64,000 nt of DNA from Sideroxydans sp. (GTDB lineage Bacteria; Pseudomonadota; Gammaproteobacteria; Burkholderiales; Gallionellaceae): NCBI GenBank assembly GCA_028710605.1, contig JAQTTU010000004.1:124001-188000 (forward strand). Reading direction: 5' to 3'. The translations under genes and the position numbers were made by a program. Below the pieces are notes generated by a model, which saw only the letters and a program-made list of their open reading frames with translations, was not told the origin of the DNA and made no database searches. Of the stretch, positions 24,580-35,339 are shown piece after piece; the first letter of the stretch is position 1; every line of letters starts with the position of its first letter.

Positions 24580-25563
24580 ATGAAAGCACCGATCCGCGTA
24601 GCAATCACCGGAGCAGCAGGACAAATCGGATATAACCTATTGTTCCGTATCGCCAAAGGCGATATGTTGGGCGCTGATCAACCGATTATTTTGCAATTGC
24701 TCGATATTACTCCGGCGCAGCAAGTGTTACGCGGCGTGGCGATGGAACTGGAAGATTGTGTATTCCCCTTGTTGCAGCAAATCATCACCACCGACGATGC
24801 GCGCGTCGCTTTCCGCGATGCCGAAGTCGCCCTGCTGGTCGGCGCACGTCCGCGCAGCAAAGGCATGGAACGCAAAGACCTGCTCGAAGCCAACGGCGCG
24901 ATTTTCTCCGAACAAGGCCGCATCCTGAATGAAGTCGCCTCGCGCAACGTCAAAGTGCTGGTCGTCGGCAACCCGGCCAACACCAACGCGCTCATCACCA
25001 TGCGCAACGCCCCCGACATCGACCCGCTGAATTTTACCTCCATGATGCGCCTCGACCACAACCGCGCCATCGCCCAAGTCGCACAAAAGCTTTCCGTACC
25101 AACTGCCGACATCAAACACATGGTGGTATGGGGCAACCATTCCGGCTCGCAATATCCCGACCTTACTCATGCCATCATAAACAAGACCAAAGTATCTGAC
25201 ATGCTGCAAGACCAGGACTGGATTGAATCCACCTTCATCCCCACCGTGCAAAAACGCGGCGCGGCCGTGATCGAAGCGCGCGGATTGAGCAGCGCCGCCA
25301 GCGCCGCCAACTCCGCCATCGCCCACGTCCACGACTGGCTGCTGAATTCCCCGCACAACGACTGGGTCACCATGGGCATCCCATCCGACGGCAGCTACGG
25401 CATCCCCAAGGGCGTGATGTACGGCTTCCCCGTCACCTGCCTCAACGGCCAATACTGCATCGTCAAAGACCTGCCCATCACCGAACTCAACCGCAAACAC
25501 ATGATGGACAGCTACAACGAACTGCTGGGCGAGCGCGACATGGTGAAGCATTTGCTGGGGTAA
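24580..25563 (+). CDS. mdh: Malate dehydrogenase
   Basis: 327 residues of the LDH-like malate dehydrogenase group usual in betaproteobacteria. NAD-binding [20 protein letters not shown], substrate-site arginines in [27 protein letters not shown], and catalytic His in [14 protein letters not shown]. Start [11 protein letters not shown] follows GAGAGGGAAGC. Works in both directions of the TCA cycle (in the reductive direction it makes malate from oxaloacetate). A hairpin terminator follows. Confidence 0.96.
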   Translation: MKAPIRVAITGAAGQIGYNLLFRIAKGDMLGADQPIILQLLDITPAQQVLRGVAMELEDCVFPLLQQIITTDDARVAFRDAEVALLVGARPRSKGMERKDLLEANGAIFSEQGRILNEVASRNVKVLVVGNPANTNALITMRNAPDIDPLNFTSMMRLDHNRAIAQVAQKLSVPTADIKHMVVWGNHSGSQYPDLTHAIINKTKVSDMLQDQDWIESTFIPTVQKRGAAVIEARGLSSAASAANSAIAHVHDWLLNSPHNDWVTMGIPSDGSYGIPKGVMYGFPVTCLNGQYCIVKDLPITELNRKHMMDSYNELLGERDMVKHLLG

Positions 25564-25609
25564 ATTACTTTGCTTGGATGCCGTCTGAACCGGATGGCAT
25601 CACATAAAA

Positions 25610-25642
25610 AATGGCCGAGTTTCTCGGCCATTTTTGTGGGAC
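25610..25642. terminator. Bidirectional terminator between mdh and hicB
   Basis: AAAAAATGGCCGAG-tttct-CGGCCATTTTTGTG: an 8-base stem with A-run on one side and T-run on the other, serving convergent mdh (+) and hicB (-). Confidence 0.82.
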
Positions 25643-25685
25643 TTTGCTAATGGTACAAAGCAGACTTCACCCAGAGACTCTGATG

Positions 25686-26081
25686 CTAGCGCATAGCTGC
25701 ACGAGCAGCTTCTGCCAGAAAGCCGGAACGTGTTTCGCCGTGTGCACGCGTGTATTCGTCAATCTTGGCTAGCAATAAACGCGGCAAAGTAATGTTGAGC
25801 TTTTCTGCTGGGCCAAAATAACGCTCAACCGGAACTTCAACCACCGCCCACACCCAGCCCTCAAATTCAGGGTTGCTGCGGTGCTCTGTCAAACTCTTGG
25901 CAACAGGAACATCCCCGCCGTCTTCAATTACGGTTTCGCACCATAGATCAATCGCCTCGCGCGCATTATCTACGGCCTTGTCCAAGGTATCCCCGGCAGA
26001 AAAGCAGCCGGGCAAATCAGGCACAACAACCCCAAACGCAGTTGTATTTGTGCCTGGTTCAATCGCAATAATAAATTTCAT
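25686..26081 (-). CDS. hicB: HicB-family antitoxin
   Basis: 131 residues. The N-terminal half is the HicB fold (IIAIEPGTNTTAFGVVVPDL, PGCFSAGDTLDKAVDNAREA), the C-terminal half a ribbon-helix-helix (LNITLPRLLLAKIDEYTRAH) for DNA binding. It would neutralise HicA, an mRNA-cleaving toxin. The expected upstream hicA is reduced to a C-terminal stub (26091-26153), so this looks like an orphan antitoxin. ATG at 26081, nine bases after the stub's stop. Confidence 0.88.
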   Translation of the reverse strand: MKFIIAIEPGTNTTAFGVVVPDLPGCFSAGDTLDKAVDNAREAIDLWCETVIEDGGDVPVAKSLTEHRSNPEFEGWVWAVVEVPVERYFGPAEKLNITLPRLLLAKIDEYTRAHGETRSGFLAEAARAAMR

Positions 26082-26090
26082 GTTTATCTC

Positions 26091-26153
26091 TCATTTAAGC
26101 CCAGCCTGCTTCAGCAATTTATGCACCAAGCCCACGAACGGGGATACCGCGAA
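26091..26153 (-). pseudogene. C-terminal remnant of a hicA-like toxin gene
   Basis: Directly upstream of hicB, a short open stretch ends GLVHKLLKQAGLK-stop, matching the usual HicA C-terminus (a Gly-rich turn then ILKQAG). A neighbouring frame reads ISIRGIPVRG just before it, which also resembles HicA, implying a frameshift. There is no room for the RNA-binding N-terminus, because the next gene begins at 26172. Too short for certainty. Confidence 0.45.
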
Positions 26154-26171
26154 TAGAAATATCGAGCAGAA

Positions 26172-26426
26172 TCAATTGGCATCACCAAAGTTTGGTGACT
26201 GACGCGGCAATGAACGATTGGGTTGAGGAAGCTCGATTCCGCCTAGCTCAGTAAAGCGTTGGGAAATTTTGCTGCCGAGTTTGTTTGTGTTGCGCGATGC
26301 CTCGAAGAAAGCCGAACGAAGAATCTGTCGCACTTCCTCTTCCACCGAATGCCCATGTTGTTGAGCTAACGCACGCAGATTTTGGGTAACCGAATCTTCA
26401 AGGTTGTGAATGGTTAGATTAGACAT
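26172..26426 (-). CDS. FitA-like ribbon-helix-helix antitoxin, toxin missing
   Basis: 84 residues. The N-terminus MSNLTIHNLEDSVTQNLRAL followed by AQQHGHSVEEEVRQILRSAF is the FitA/StbC-type RHH antitoxin pattern. Such genes are followed by a PIN-domain ribonuclease (FitB/VapC); here only a hicA stub follows. ATG 26426 is supported by AAAGGAG 7 bases upstream. The C-terminal half (KISQRFTELGGIELPQPNRS) fits the toxin-binding tail. Confidence 0.8.
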   Translation of the reverse strand: MSNLTIHNLEDSVTQNLRALAQQHGHSVEEEVRQILRSAFFEASRNTNKLGSKISQRFTELGGIELPQPNRSLPRQSPNFGDAN

Positions 26427-26797
26427 GTTCAACTCCTTTCATTTTTCATTGCCCGGCTGCGCTAAAACACGACTCTTTCGCCAGAAAATTCATCTTACAC
26501 CAACCCAAAACCAGATAGGTCAACACCCACGACAACATCACCGCGCGTTTTTTTATCTGAAGGACATGCCAAACTTCATGGGAACGCCCGTCAATAGGCG
26601 ATCTGCATCAAGCACATGATGCAGATCGCCTATCGACGGGCATCTTAACGTGGTGTCGAGAGAAAATGGGATGCAAATGAATCTAGCTTCCTTCCCCCCC
26701 TTTAACCAGAGAAGCAATTCTGCACGCTTGCATATACACCCACCTCATGCAAGGATGCTCCATTACTCAAAAGTCAAATAACAACAAGGACAAGGGA
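26427..26797. other. Gene-free stretch upstream of the glycosyltransferase-STAND gene
   Basis: 371 bases without a convincing ORF. It holds the divergent control regions of the FitA-like gene and the large plus-strand gene, and one REP-like palindrome (26581-26644). AAGGACAAGGGA before 26798 is the ribosome-binding site of the large gene. I see no clear -35/-10 pair. Confidence 0.6.
26581..26644. repeat. REP-like palindrome, copy 5
   Basis: GGAACGCCCGTCAATAGGCG ATCTGCATCA...TGATGCAGAT CGCCTATCGACGGGCATC: the most complete copy in the window, upstream of the glycosyltransferase-STAND gene. Confidence 0.88.
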
Positions 26798-29700
26798 ATG
26801 CATTCGCTCATCACTTTTGCTACACAATGGGGAAGCAAGCACGGCGGCATTAACAGTTTCAACACCGATTTCCTGAAGGCATTCGGCATCGCATTTCACA
26901 ACAATGCCCAAGTGATATGCATTGTGGCCGATGCCACTTCCGATGAAATTGAAGAAGCCAAGAACTCGTATGTGAACTTGGTAAAGCTGCCGTATCCGCC
27001 AAAAGAAAAAATATTTTCCAAAGACCAGGCACAGCCAGCAATTGACCAAATGAAACAGCTTGGCATCAGCTTTGAACCAGAACACACCATCTGGCTGGGG
27101 CATGACCGCATCACCGGTGCAGCCGCTATCGAAGCGGCAAGAATTGCCGGTGGCCGCTCGGCCTTGATCCACCACATGAGTTATAGCCACTACGAGTCGT
27201 TTGCCGAAAATTCTCAAACTGCCGACCAGAAGTACCAGGAACAACTCAAGCTTTTCAAGCAAGCTGACGAGGCATTAGCAGTTGGTCCATTGCTGCGCGA
27301 TGCCGCACAGGATATGGTCAAAGCTTCGCAAACCGTCCACATGCTCGTGCCGGGGCTGACGGAAGAAATTGAAGTTCGCACCTCGCCAAATACATTCGTC
27401 GCCTTCCTTAGCGGTCGATTAAGCAAGGATGCCGCCCGCATCAAGCAAGGTCATCTCGGCATCGCTGCGTTTGCACAAGCGCACAAAAAAGCCTGCCAGA
27501 ACAAAATGCCGGATGGTTTGTGCAACCAGCCGAAGCTGATGTTGCGCGGCGTGGACTTTGAAGCCGAGGTGTCGGCAAACCCCGAGGCAAAACCGGAAGC
27601 CGAGTTAAAGGAATTTGCCGAAAAATACGCAGAACGCGCCATCAATCTGCAAGCTCTGCCCTATACCCATAATCGTGAGGAGTTGTATGACAACATCAGC
27701 AGGGCAAGCGTGGTGTTGATGCCTTCGTGGCACGAGGGTTTCGGGCTGACAGCATGGGAAGCAATTGCGGCTGGCGTGCCGCTGATCGTCAGCCAGCAAA
27801 GTGGCGTATATCGTCTGCTGGATGATAAATTTCCGGGTACTGGAACCGGATGTGTTTATCCGGTAGATGTACGCGGCTCCAACATTGATCCGTTTTTCAG
27901 AGCGGAAGATTTGGAGTCTGTAGCCGAAATGCTCAAGGTTATTGCACACCAGCCGGAAAAAGCTCGCCAAAAAGCTGCCTCCTTGCGGAGCTTGCTTCTC
28001 AACGAATACACATGGGCTTCCTGTGCAGAACAAGCTGCAAAGGCTTTCGCATGGGATATGCAAAAAGGCAGCATCACTTCCACAGTCCAGCAACCGATAA
28101 CGCCTATTTCGGATAATGCAGTCACCTCGCATACAAGCAACGATTTACCCGTCAGCATGCCGCAAAGGCGCTGGAAGGCTGGCAATGGTATTGCCGATAG
28201 CCAACTGTTACGCGCCGAAGAAGCATTAGTCCCATTCGACCCCGCGCGCCAACCCGAACTCGACAAGCTGAATACATGGCTTGATGATGTCCAATATCCG
28301 CAAGCCGTGCGGCTGATCACGGGCGCTGGCGGACTGGGCAAAACTCGGCTGGCACTACATCTTTGCCAGCAACGTATTTCTTCAGGCTGGTACGCGGGAT
28401 TTCTGGAGAGCGACCTCTCAGGCAATGAACTGGCCTCTGGCTGGAAAGCATTGAAGGCGCTCAACCAGCCACTGCTAATCGTTATTGACTACGCCGAAAC
28501 CCGCCAAGACAGCCTGCTCGCATTGCTCAGAGCCATGCTGCAATCTCCAGCCGACCAGCCTGTGCGACTACTCTTGCTCGCGCGTAATGGCGGTGAGTGG
28601 TGGGACAACTTGCCAGGCAAGGATAAAACTTGCGAGTCCCTACTAGGGGGGTATGCCACTTCCGGCCCCTATCACTTACCTCCCTTACACAGCGAAATTC
28701 AAGATCGCCGTATTGCCTACCAGCTCGCGCTGAATACCTTTGCCAAGGCGTTGAATGTCCCCGCGCCCGATGTCATCCCGGAACTGGTTGGAGAACATTT
28801 TGGCCGCCCGCTGTATCTGCAAATGGCCGCCCTACTCGCGCTGCATGGCGAACGACCAACCACGGCACAAGGACTCACCCGCGCCTTGTTGAACCACGAG
28901 CGACGCTACTGGCGAGGCTTGTTTGTCGGACACGATTTACCCGAAGCAGAACACAACGCCGAACAATTACTGGCGCTGACCACACTGGCAGGTGGTTTCC
29001 CCACCCCGCGCGCCGCGCTTCCTTATTGGGAGCTGACCAACGGAAAAGCAATTCTCACCGCACAGTTCAACCACTTGTTCAATGCCCTGATCCCGCTATA
29101 CCCTGGCAAACAAGGCTTACAAGCGGTTCGTCCAGACTTGCTTGGCGAAGCTTTGGTCGCCCAAGCACTGCTACGCCCAACGGCGATTGATCTGCTGAAA
29201 GCCGTGCTGGGGAAAGATGCCAGCCAGCCCATAAAATCGAATGCGCTAACGGCGTTAGCCCGTTTGTCCGACCATTACCCTGAACTCAATGAAACCCTGA
29301 TCGAAGCATTGGTGCGCAACTTTACGCATTGCTGGCAAGAATTCCTGATTGTTGCCACCGAAACACCGAGCAATTTGCCTGTATTGGCTGAAGCTTCTTG
29401 GGTACGACTACCTTCCAATACCAAGGATCAGCTTGCCGGATTGCTGGAAACTCAGGTGACTGAAAATTCCGTGCAACTGGCTCAGTTCAACTGTTTGGTA
29501 ACCCATTGCCTGATGGAGAAATTACGCAATAAGCATCTGAAAAATATTAACAATATTCAAGCGTTGTCCGAATATGCCAACGCACTAAATAAATACGCCA
29601 ATAGCCTAAACAATGCAGGGCGCGGTAATGAGGCATTGCCTTTCACTTGTAAATCTTTGAAAATTTATCAAGGATTGGCAGAGAAACAATCCAAGAATTT

Positions 29701-30679
29701 TATGCGGGATTTTGCAGGATTGCTGAGTAATTATGCGAACGGCTTGGCTAGTGCTGGTCGCAATAATGAAGCTCTAAATTATTCAGAGCAATCGCTAATT
29801 ATCTCGAAGAAGCTGGCGCAGAAAAATCCTGAACAATTCGATCCATTACTCGCATTGTCTTTGAATAACTATGCGAACCGCTTAAGCGACGCAGGCCACG
29901 ACGACGAAGTTCTGGCTCATACTCTGCAGGCGTTATTGATTCGTAAGCGGCTAGCTCATAAAAAACCGGATCGTTTCGAGCCTGATCTTGCATTGTCATT
30001 GGATAACTACGCGATTCATTTAAGTTACGCAGGTCACGACGACGAGGCTCTGTCACATTCCCAACAGGGATTGGACATTAATCAGTGGCTGGCACAGAAA
30101 AACTTAGATCGCTTCGAGCCTAATCTTGCAGTGTCATTGAATAACTACGCGGGGCGCTTAAGTGATGTTGGTAGAAACGAGGACGCATTGAGATACTCCC
30201 AAAAGGCACTGGAGATTCGGCAACGGCTGGCTCAAAAAAATCCAGCACGTTTTGCTGAAGATCAGTTCTCATCCGTTTGCCAACTATATTTTATGGAATG
30301 GCTCGCTGGCAAAATCGATGGCAATTGCGACTTGGCGGAATTGAAGTTCATTCCCGAAGCAATCTCCTTGCACCGTCGCCCGCTGCTGCAACTTTTTTCC
30401 AGTGCCGTGCAAGGCTGTTGCACACCGAACCAAGCTCCACGCTCTGATGCTTTCAAACAAGTCGTTGCGCTCTGGAGCGATCTCTCACGCGCAAATAGAA
30501 CCATCGCGCTGGAATACTGGCTGTGCGCAACTGCATGGTGCGCCACGCACGAACCGTCAGCGGTGAGCAATGTGGATTGGCAAACAGAGTGGCGGCAATT
30601 TGTGAAACGACGACAAGGGCGTGTGCCCTGTTGGATGCAGACAGTGGCACAACGTCTGGAATTCAAGTGGCCGGAATGA
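26798..30679 (+). CDS. Glycosyltransferase-STAND NTPase-TPR fusion (NLR-like)
   Basis: 1,293 residues from ATG 26798 (MHSLITFATQWGSKHGGINSF). Residues 1-~420: GT-B glycosyltransferase, GT4-like, with GGINSFNTDFL at the N-terminus and the EX7E motif in HEGFGLTAWEAIAAGVPLI (Glu ~313 and ~321). Residues ~485-900: STAND/NB-ARC-type NTPase with P-loop GAGGLGKTRLA (~509), Walker B LLIVIDYAETR (Asp ~564) and LLLLARNGGEWW. Residues ~920-1165: five TPRs of ~45 residues (SLNNYANRLSDAGHDDEVLA pattern). The layout, effector-NTPase-sensor repeats, is that of bacterial NLR-like immune or signalling ATPases, but with a sugar-transferring effector. An upstream in-frame ATG at 26747 is less likely. It stands alone, between REP-like palindromes, inside the TCA region. 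Its function is not known to me. Confidence 0.85.
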   Translation: MHSLITFATQWGSKHGGINSFNTDFLKAFGIAFHNNAQVICIVADATSDEIEEAKNSYVNLVKLPYPPKEKIFSKDQAQPAIDQMKQLGISFEPEHTIWLGHDRITGAAAIEAARIAGGRSALIHHMSYSHYESFAENSQTADQKYQEQLKLFKQADEALAVGPLLRDAAQDMVKASQTVHMLVPGLTEEIEVRTSPNTFVAFLSGRLSKDAARIKQGHLGIAAFAQAHKKACQNKMPDGLCNQPKLMLRGVDFEAEVSANPEAKPEAELKEFAEKYAERAINLQALPYTHNREELYDNISRASVVLMPSWHEGFGLTAWEAIAAGVPLIVSQQSGVYRLLDDKFPGTGTGCVYPVDVRGSNIDPFFRAEDLESVAEMLKVIAHQPEKARQKAASLRSLLLNEYTWASCAEQAAKAFAWDMQKGSITSTVQQPITPISDNAVTSHTSNDLPVSMPQRRWKAGNGIADSQLLRAEEALVPFDPARQPELDKLNTWLDDVQYPQAVRLITGAGGLGKTRLALHLCQQRISSGWYAGFLESDLSGNELASGWKALKALNQPLLIVIDYAETRQDSLLALLRAMLQSPADQPVRLLLLARNGGEWWDNLPGKDKTCESLLGGYATSGPYHLPPLHSEIQDRRIAYQLALNTFAKALNVPAPDVIPELVGEHFGRPLYLQMAALLALHGERPTTAQGLTRALLNHERRYWRGLFVGHDLPEAEHNAEQLLALTTLAGGFPTPRAALPYWELTNGKAILTAQFNHLFNALIPLYPGKQGLQAVRPDLLGEALVAQALLRPTAIDLLKAVLGKDASQPIKSNALTALARLSDHYPELNETLIEALVRNFTHCWQEFLIVATETPSNLPVLAEASWVRLPSNTKDQLAGLLETQVTENSVQLAQFNCLVTHCLMEKLRNKHLKNINNIQALSEYANALNKYANSLNNAGRGNEALPFTCKSLKIYQGLAEKQSKNFMRDFAGLLSNYANGLASAGRNNEALNYSEQSLIISKKLAQKNPEQFDPLLALSLNNYANRLSDAGHDDEVLAHTLQALLIRKRLAHKKPDRFEPDLALSLDNYAIHLSYAGHDDEALSHSQQGLDINQWLAQKNLDRFEPNLAVSLNNYAGRLSDVGRNEDALRYSQKALEIRQRLAQKNPARFAEDQFSSVCQLYFMEWLAGKIDGNCDLAELKFIPEAISLHRRPLLQLFSSAVQGCCTPNQAPRSDAFKQVVALWSDLSRANRTIALEYWLCATAWCATHEPSAVSNVDWQTEWRQFVKRRQGRVPCWMQTVAQRLEFKWPE

Positions 30680-30695
30680 GATCGCGCCATCTCAT

Positions 30696-30764
30696 GGAAA
30701 CGCCCGTCAATAGCCGATCTCCATCAACCGCATAACGTAGATCGCCTATTGACGGGCGTTCCCA
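30696..30764. repeat. REP-like palindrome, copy 6
   Basis: GGAAACGCCCGTCAATAGCC ... ATCGCCTATTGACGGGCGTT, 17 bases after the glycosyltransferase-STAND stop codon. With copy 5 it brackets that gene. Confidence 0.88.
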
Positions 30765-30777
30765 CGAAGTTCGCATA

Positions 30778-30817
30778 AAAAAATGGCCGGGTTTCCCCGG
30801 CCATTAGTTTTTTTATT
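30778..30817. terminator. Bidirectional terminator between the STAND gene and icd
   Basis: AAAAAAATGGCCGGGTTTCC CCGGCCATTAGTTTTTTTAT: a GC-rich stem flanked by A and T runs, suited to the convergent plus-strand gene and the long minus-strand operon. Confidence 0.85.
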
Positions 30818-30860
30818 TTGTCCCGATCTAGCGTCGGTGTTTCTCCTCCCCAGGTGTTTC

Positions 30861-33156
<2,296 letters not shown>

Positions 33157-33179
33157 GTCAATCGATTATCCGAGTTTAG

Positions 33180-35126
33180 TTACGCCTTTTGCTGGCTGGC
33201 AAACAGGGACAACGCGCCACCGGCACGGATCATCGGGATGTCTTCCTTGCCTTGTGCGAGCTTGACCGGAATATCGCCCAAGCCTTCGACGACCAGCTTG
33301 AGATTGCCGCTATCCAGTGTGGCCATATCGAGCGATACCTTGGCACCTTGCTGGATGCGATCCAGGTCAGCCGGGTTCTCGAAAGTCAGGCCTAGAATGC
33401 CAAAGTTGGCCAAGTTGGCGAGGTGAATACGCTCGAAGCCCTTGGCCACGATGGCGCGGATGCCCAGGATGCGCGGGCACAGACCGGCGTGTTCGCGCGA
33501 ACTGCCCATGCCGTAACCATCGCCCGCCACGATGAAGCCGTGACCGCCCGCATCGCGCACGGCTGCTGCGCGTGCGCTGAAAGTCTTATCGACTTGCACG
33601 AAGGTGGCTTGCTTCGCGTATTCGTCCGCATTGGAACGCAGAGAAAGATATTTGCCTGCGGGCTGGATGTGGTCGGTGGTGATTTCGTTGCCCAACTTGA
33701 GCATGACTTCACCGGACAGCTTGGCTGGCAACGGATCGAGCGTCGGCAACGGCGCGATGTCCGGGCCGTAAACCATCGTCACTTTGGCGGCTTCTGCGGG
33801 TGGCAGCGGTGAAACGTAGGAGTCCATATCCACTACGGGCGGAACCAGCTTGATGGTGAGTTCTGCATTGTTGCCGAGCAGATCGCGCGGGTCGGTGATG
33901 CAACCCATCACGGCGCTGGCAGCAGCAGTGGCTGGGCTGACCAGATGCACGGATGCAGTTTCTGTACCGGAGCGGCCTTCGAAGTTGCGGTTGGCGGTGG
34001 AAAGCATCACGCCTTTGCTGGCCGGGCTGAAGCCTTGGCCGATACAGGCGGAACAGGCATTTTCCATGACGCGCACACCGGCGGCGTAGAAAATTTCCAG
34101 ATAACCGGCAGCGGCCAGTTGGCGCGCGATGGCTTGCGAACCGGGAGCGATGGCGGTGTCCACTTTGACTTTCTTGCCGCGCAGGATTTCGCCGACGCGA
34201 GCCAGATTTTCGTAGTTGGCGTTGGTGCAGCTACCGATGAACACAGCGTCAATCGGTTCGCCCGCGTGATCCTTCACCTTGTCCATGGATTTCAGGCGCG
34301 GATACAGGGCGATGGTCGGTTGCAGGTCGGACAGGTTGATCTCAATCGTGCGCGAATAAGTTGCGCCCGCATCGGCGACCAGCGGCTGGAAGTCTTTGGC
34401 GCGCTGACGGCCTTCGAGGTAAGTCTTGGTGACATCGTCCGACGGGAAGATGGAGAACGCCACGCCGCCTTCGGTGCCCATGTTGCAGATGGTGGCACGG
34501 TCGGAAACGTTCAGGCTCTTCAAGCCGGGGCCGGTGTATTCCAGGCAGATGCCTTTGTTGCCCTTGATGCCGATGACCTTGAGCACGTTCAGGATCACGT
34601 CCTTGGCCAGCACGCCGGGGTGCAATTCGCCGGTGAGATTGATCTGCACCACTTTTGGCATTTCGATCTTGTACGAAGTGCCCGCCATGGCGAAGCTCAC
34701 GTCGGTACCGCCCGCGCCCATCGCCAGCATGCCCATGCCGCCCGCGTTGGTGGTGTGCGAGTCGGAGCCGATGACCGATTTGCCCGGTGCGGCGAAGTCT
34801 TGCAGGAACACGCTGTGGCAAATACCGTTGCCGCAACGCGAGAAGTAGCAGCCGAACCGCTTGCTGAAGCTTTCCAGATAATGGTGGTCGTCGCTGTCGA
34901 TGTAGCCGACTTGCAGCGTCTTGTGGTCAACCACGATGACGGAAGTGGTCTTCACGCGATCCACGCCCATCTTCTCGAATGCCAGCGCGGCAGCCGTGCC
35001 GGTAGCATCCTGATACAGGGTATGGGTGAACTGGATTTCCAGCGGCTGTCCCGCTTCGGGGAGCTGCTTCAATCCTCCGGCAGCATTGGCCAGCAGGATT
35101 TTTTGTGCGACGTTGAGTGCGGTCAT
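33180..35126 (-). CDS. acn: Aconitate hydratase (short, Aquifex-type aconitase family)
   Basis: About 648 residues, shorter than AcnA/AcnB of typical proteobacteria (~850-890) and close to the Aquifex-type putative aconitases. [4Fe-4S] ligands are in FIGSCTNANYENLARVG and NACSACIGQG; SDSHTTNAGGMGMLAMGAGG and the swivel-domain GDGYGMGSSREHAGLCPR are also present. Converts citrate and isocitrate. Start at 35126 (MTALNVAQKILLANA) with GGAGAG upstream. Placed between aclA and icd, so all three act in sequence from acetyl-CoA/oxaloacetate/citrate to 2-oxoglutarate, probably in the reductive direction. Confidence 0.9.
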   Translation of the reverse strand: MTALNVAQKILLANAAGGLKQLPEAGQPLEIQFTHTLYQDATGTAAALAFEKMGVDRVKTTSVIVVDHKTLQVGYIDSDDHHYLESFSKRFGCYFSRCGNGICHSVFLQDFAAPGKSVIGSDSHTTNAGGMGMLAMGAGGTDVSFAMAGTSYKIEMPKVVQINLTGELHPGVLAKDVILNVLKVIGIKGNKGICLEYTGPGLKSLNVSDRATICNMGTEGGVAFSIFPSDDVTKTYLEGRQRAKDFQPLVADAGATYSRTIEINLSDLQPTIALYPRLKSMDKVKDHAGEPIDAVFIGSCTNANYENLARVGEILRGKKVKVDTAIAPGSQAIARQLAAAGYLEIFYAAGVRVMENACSACIGQGFSPASKGVMLSTANRNFEGRSGTETASVHLVSPATAAASAVMGCITDPRDLLGNNAELTIKLVPPVVDMDSYVSPLPPAEAAKVTMVYGPDIAPLPTLDPLPAKLSGEVMLKLGNEITTDHIQPAGKYLSLRSNADEYAKQATFVQVDKTFSARAAAVRDAGGHGFIVAGDGYGMGSSREHAGLCPRILGIRAIVAKGFERIHLANLANFGILGLTFENPADLDRIQQGAKVSLDMATLDSGNLKLVVEGLGDIPVKLAQGKEDIPMIRAGGALSLFASQQKA

Positions 35127-35276
35127 AAAACTCTCCAATAAAGTCGATAAATGTTAAGTCTAAAGCTACGCAATGCTGCCGGAATTGATGAACTGTCTAT
35201 AGGGTTACGCCCTTGGCTCCACCCATGTTGCGTTCTGCCCCGGAATCATCGCGTTGAAAAATCAAGGAATAAATTG

Positions 35277-35323
35277 CGGAGGGGAAAGGAAAAAAGTTGA
35301 ACTTCCTTCCCTCCCCCTCCGGT
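35277..35323. terminator. Stem-loop after aclA
   Basis: GGAGGGGAAAGGAA-aaaagttgaa-CTTCCTTCCCTCCCCCTCC forms a long G/C- and purine-rich hairpin 20-60 bases past the aclA stop codon on the minus strand. No T-run follows, so it may attenuate or stabilise rather than fully terminate before acn. Confidence 0.5.
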
Positions 35324-35339
35324 TATTGCCTTCCTTCTG

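Noticed and set aside
1473-30764. The REP-like palindromes as CRISPR repeats
   Set aside because: Copies are kilobases apart with no regular spacing or cas genes.
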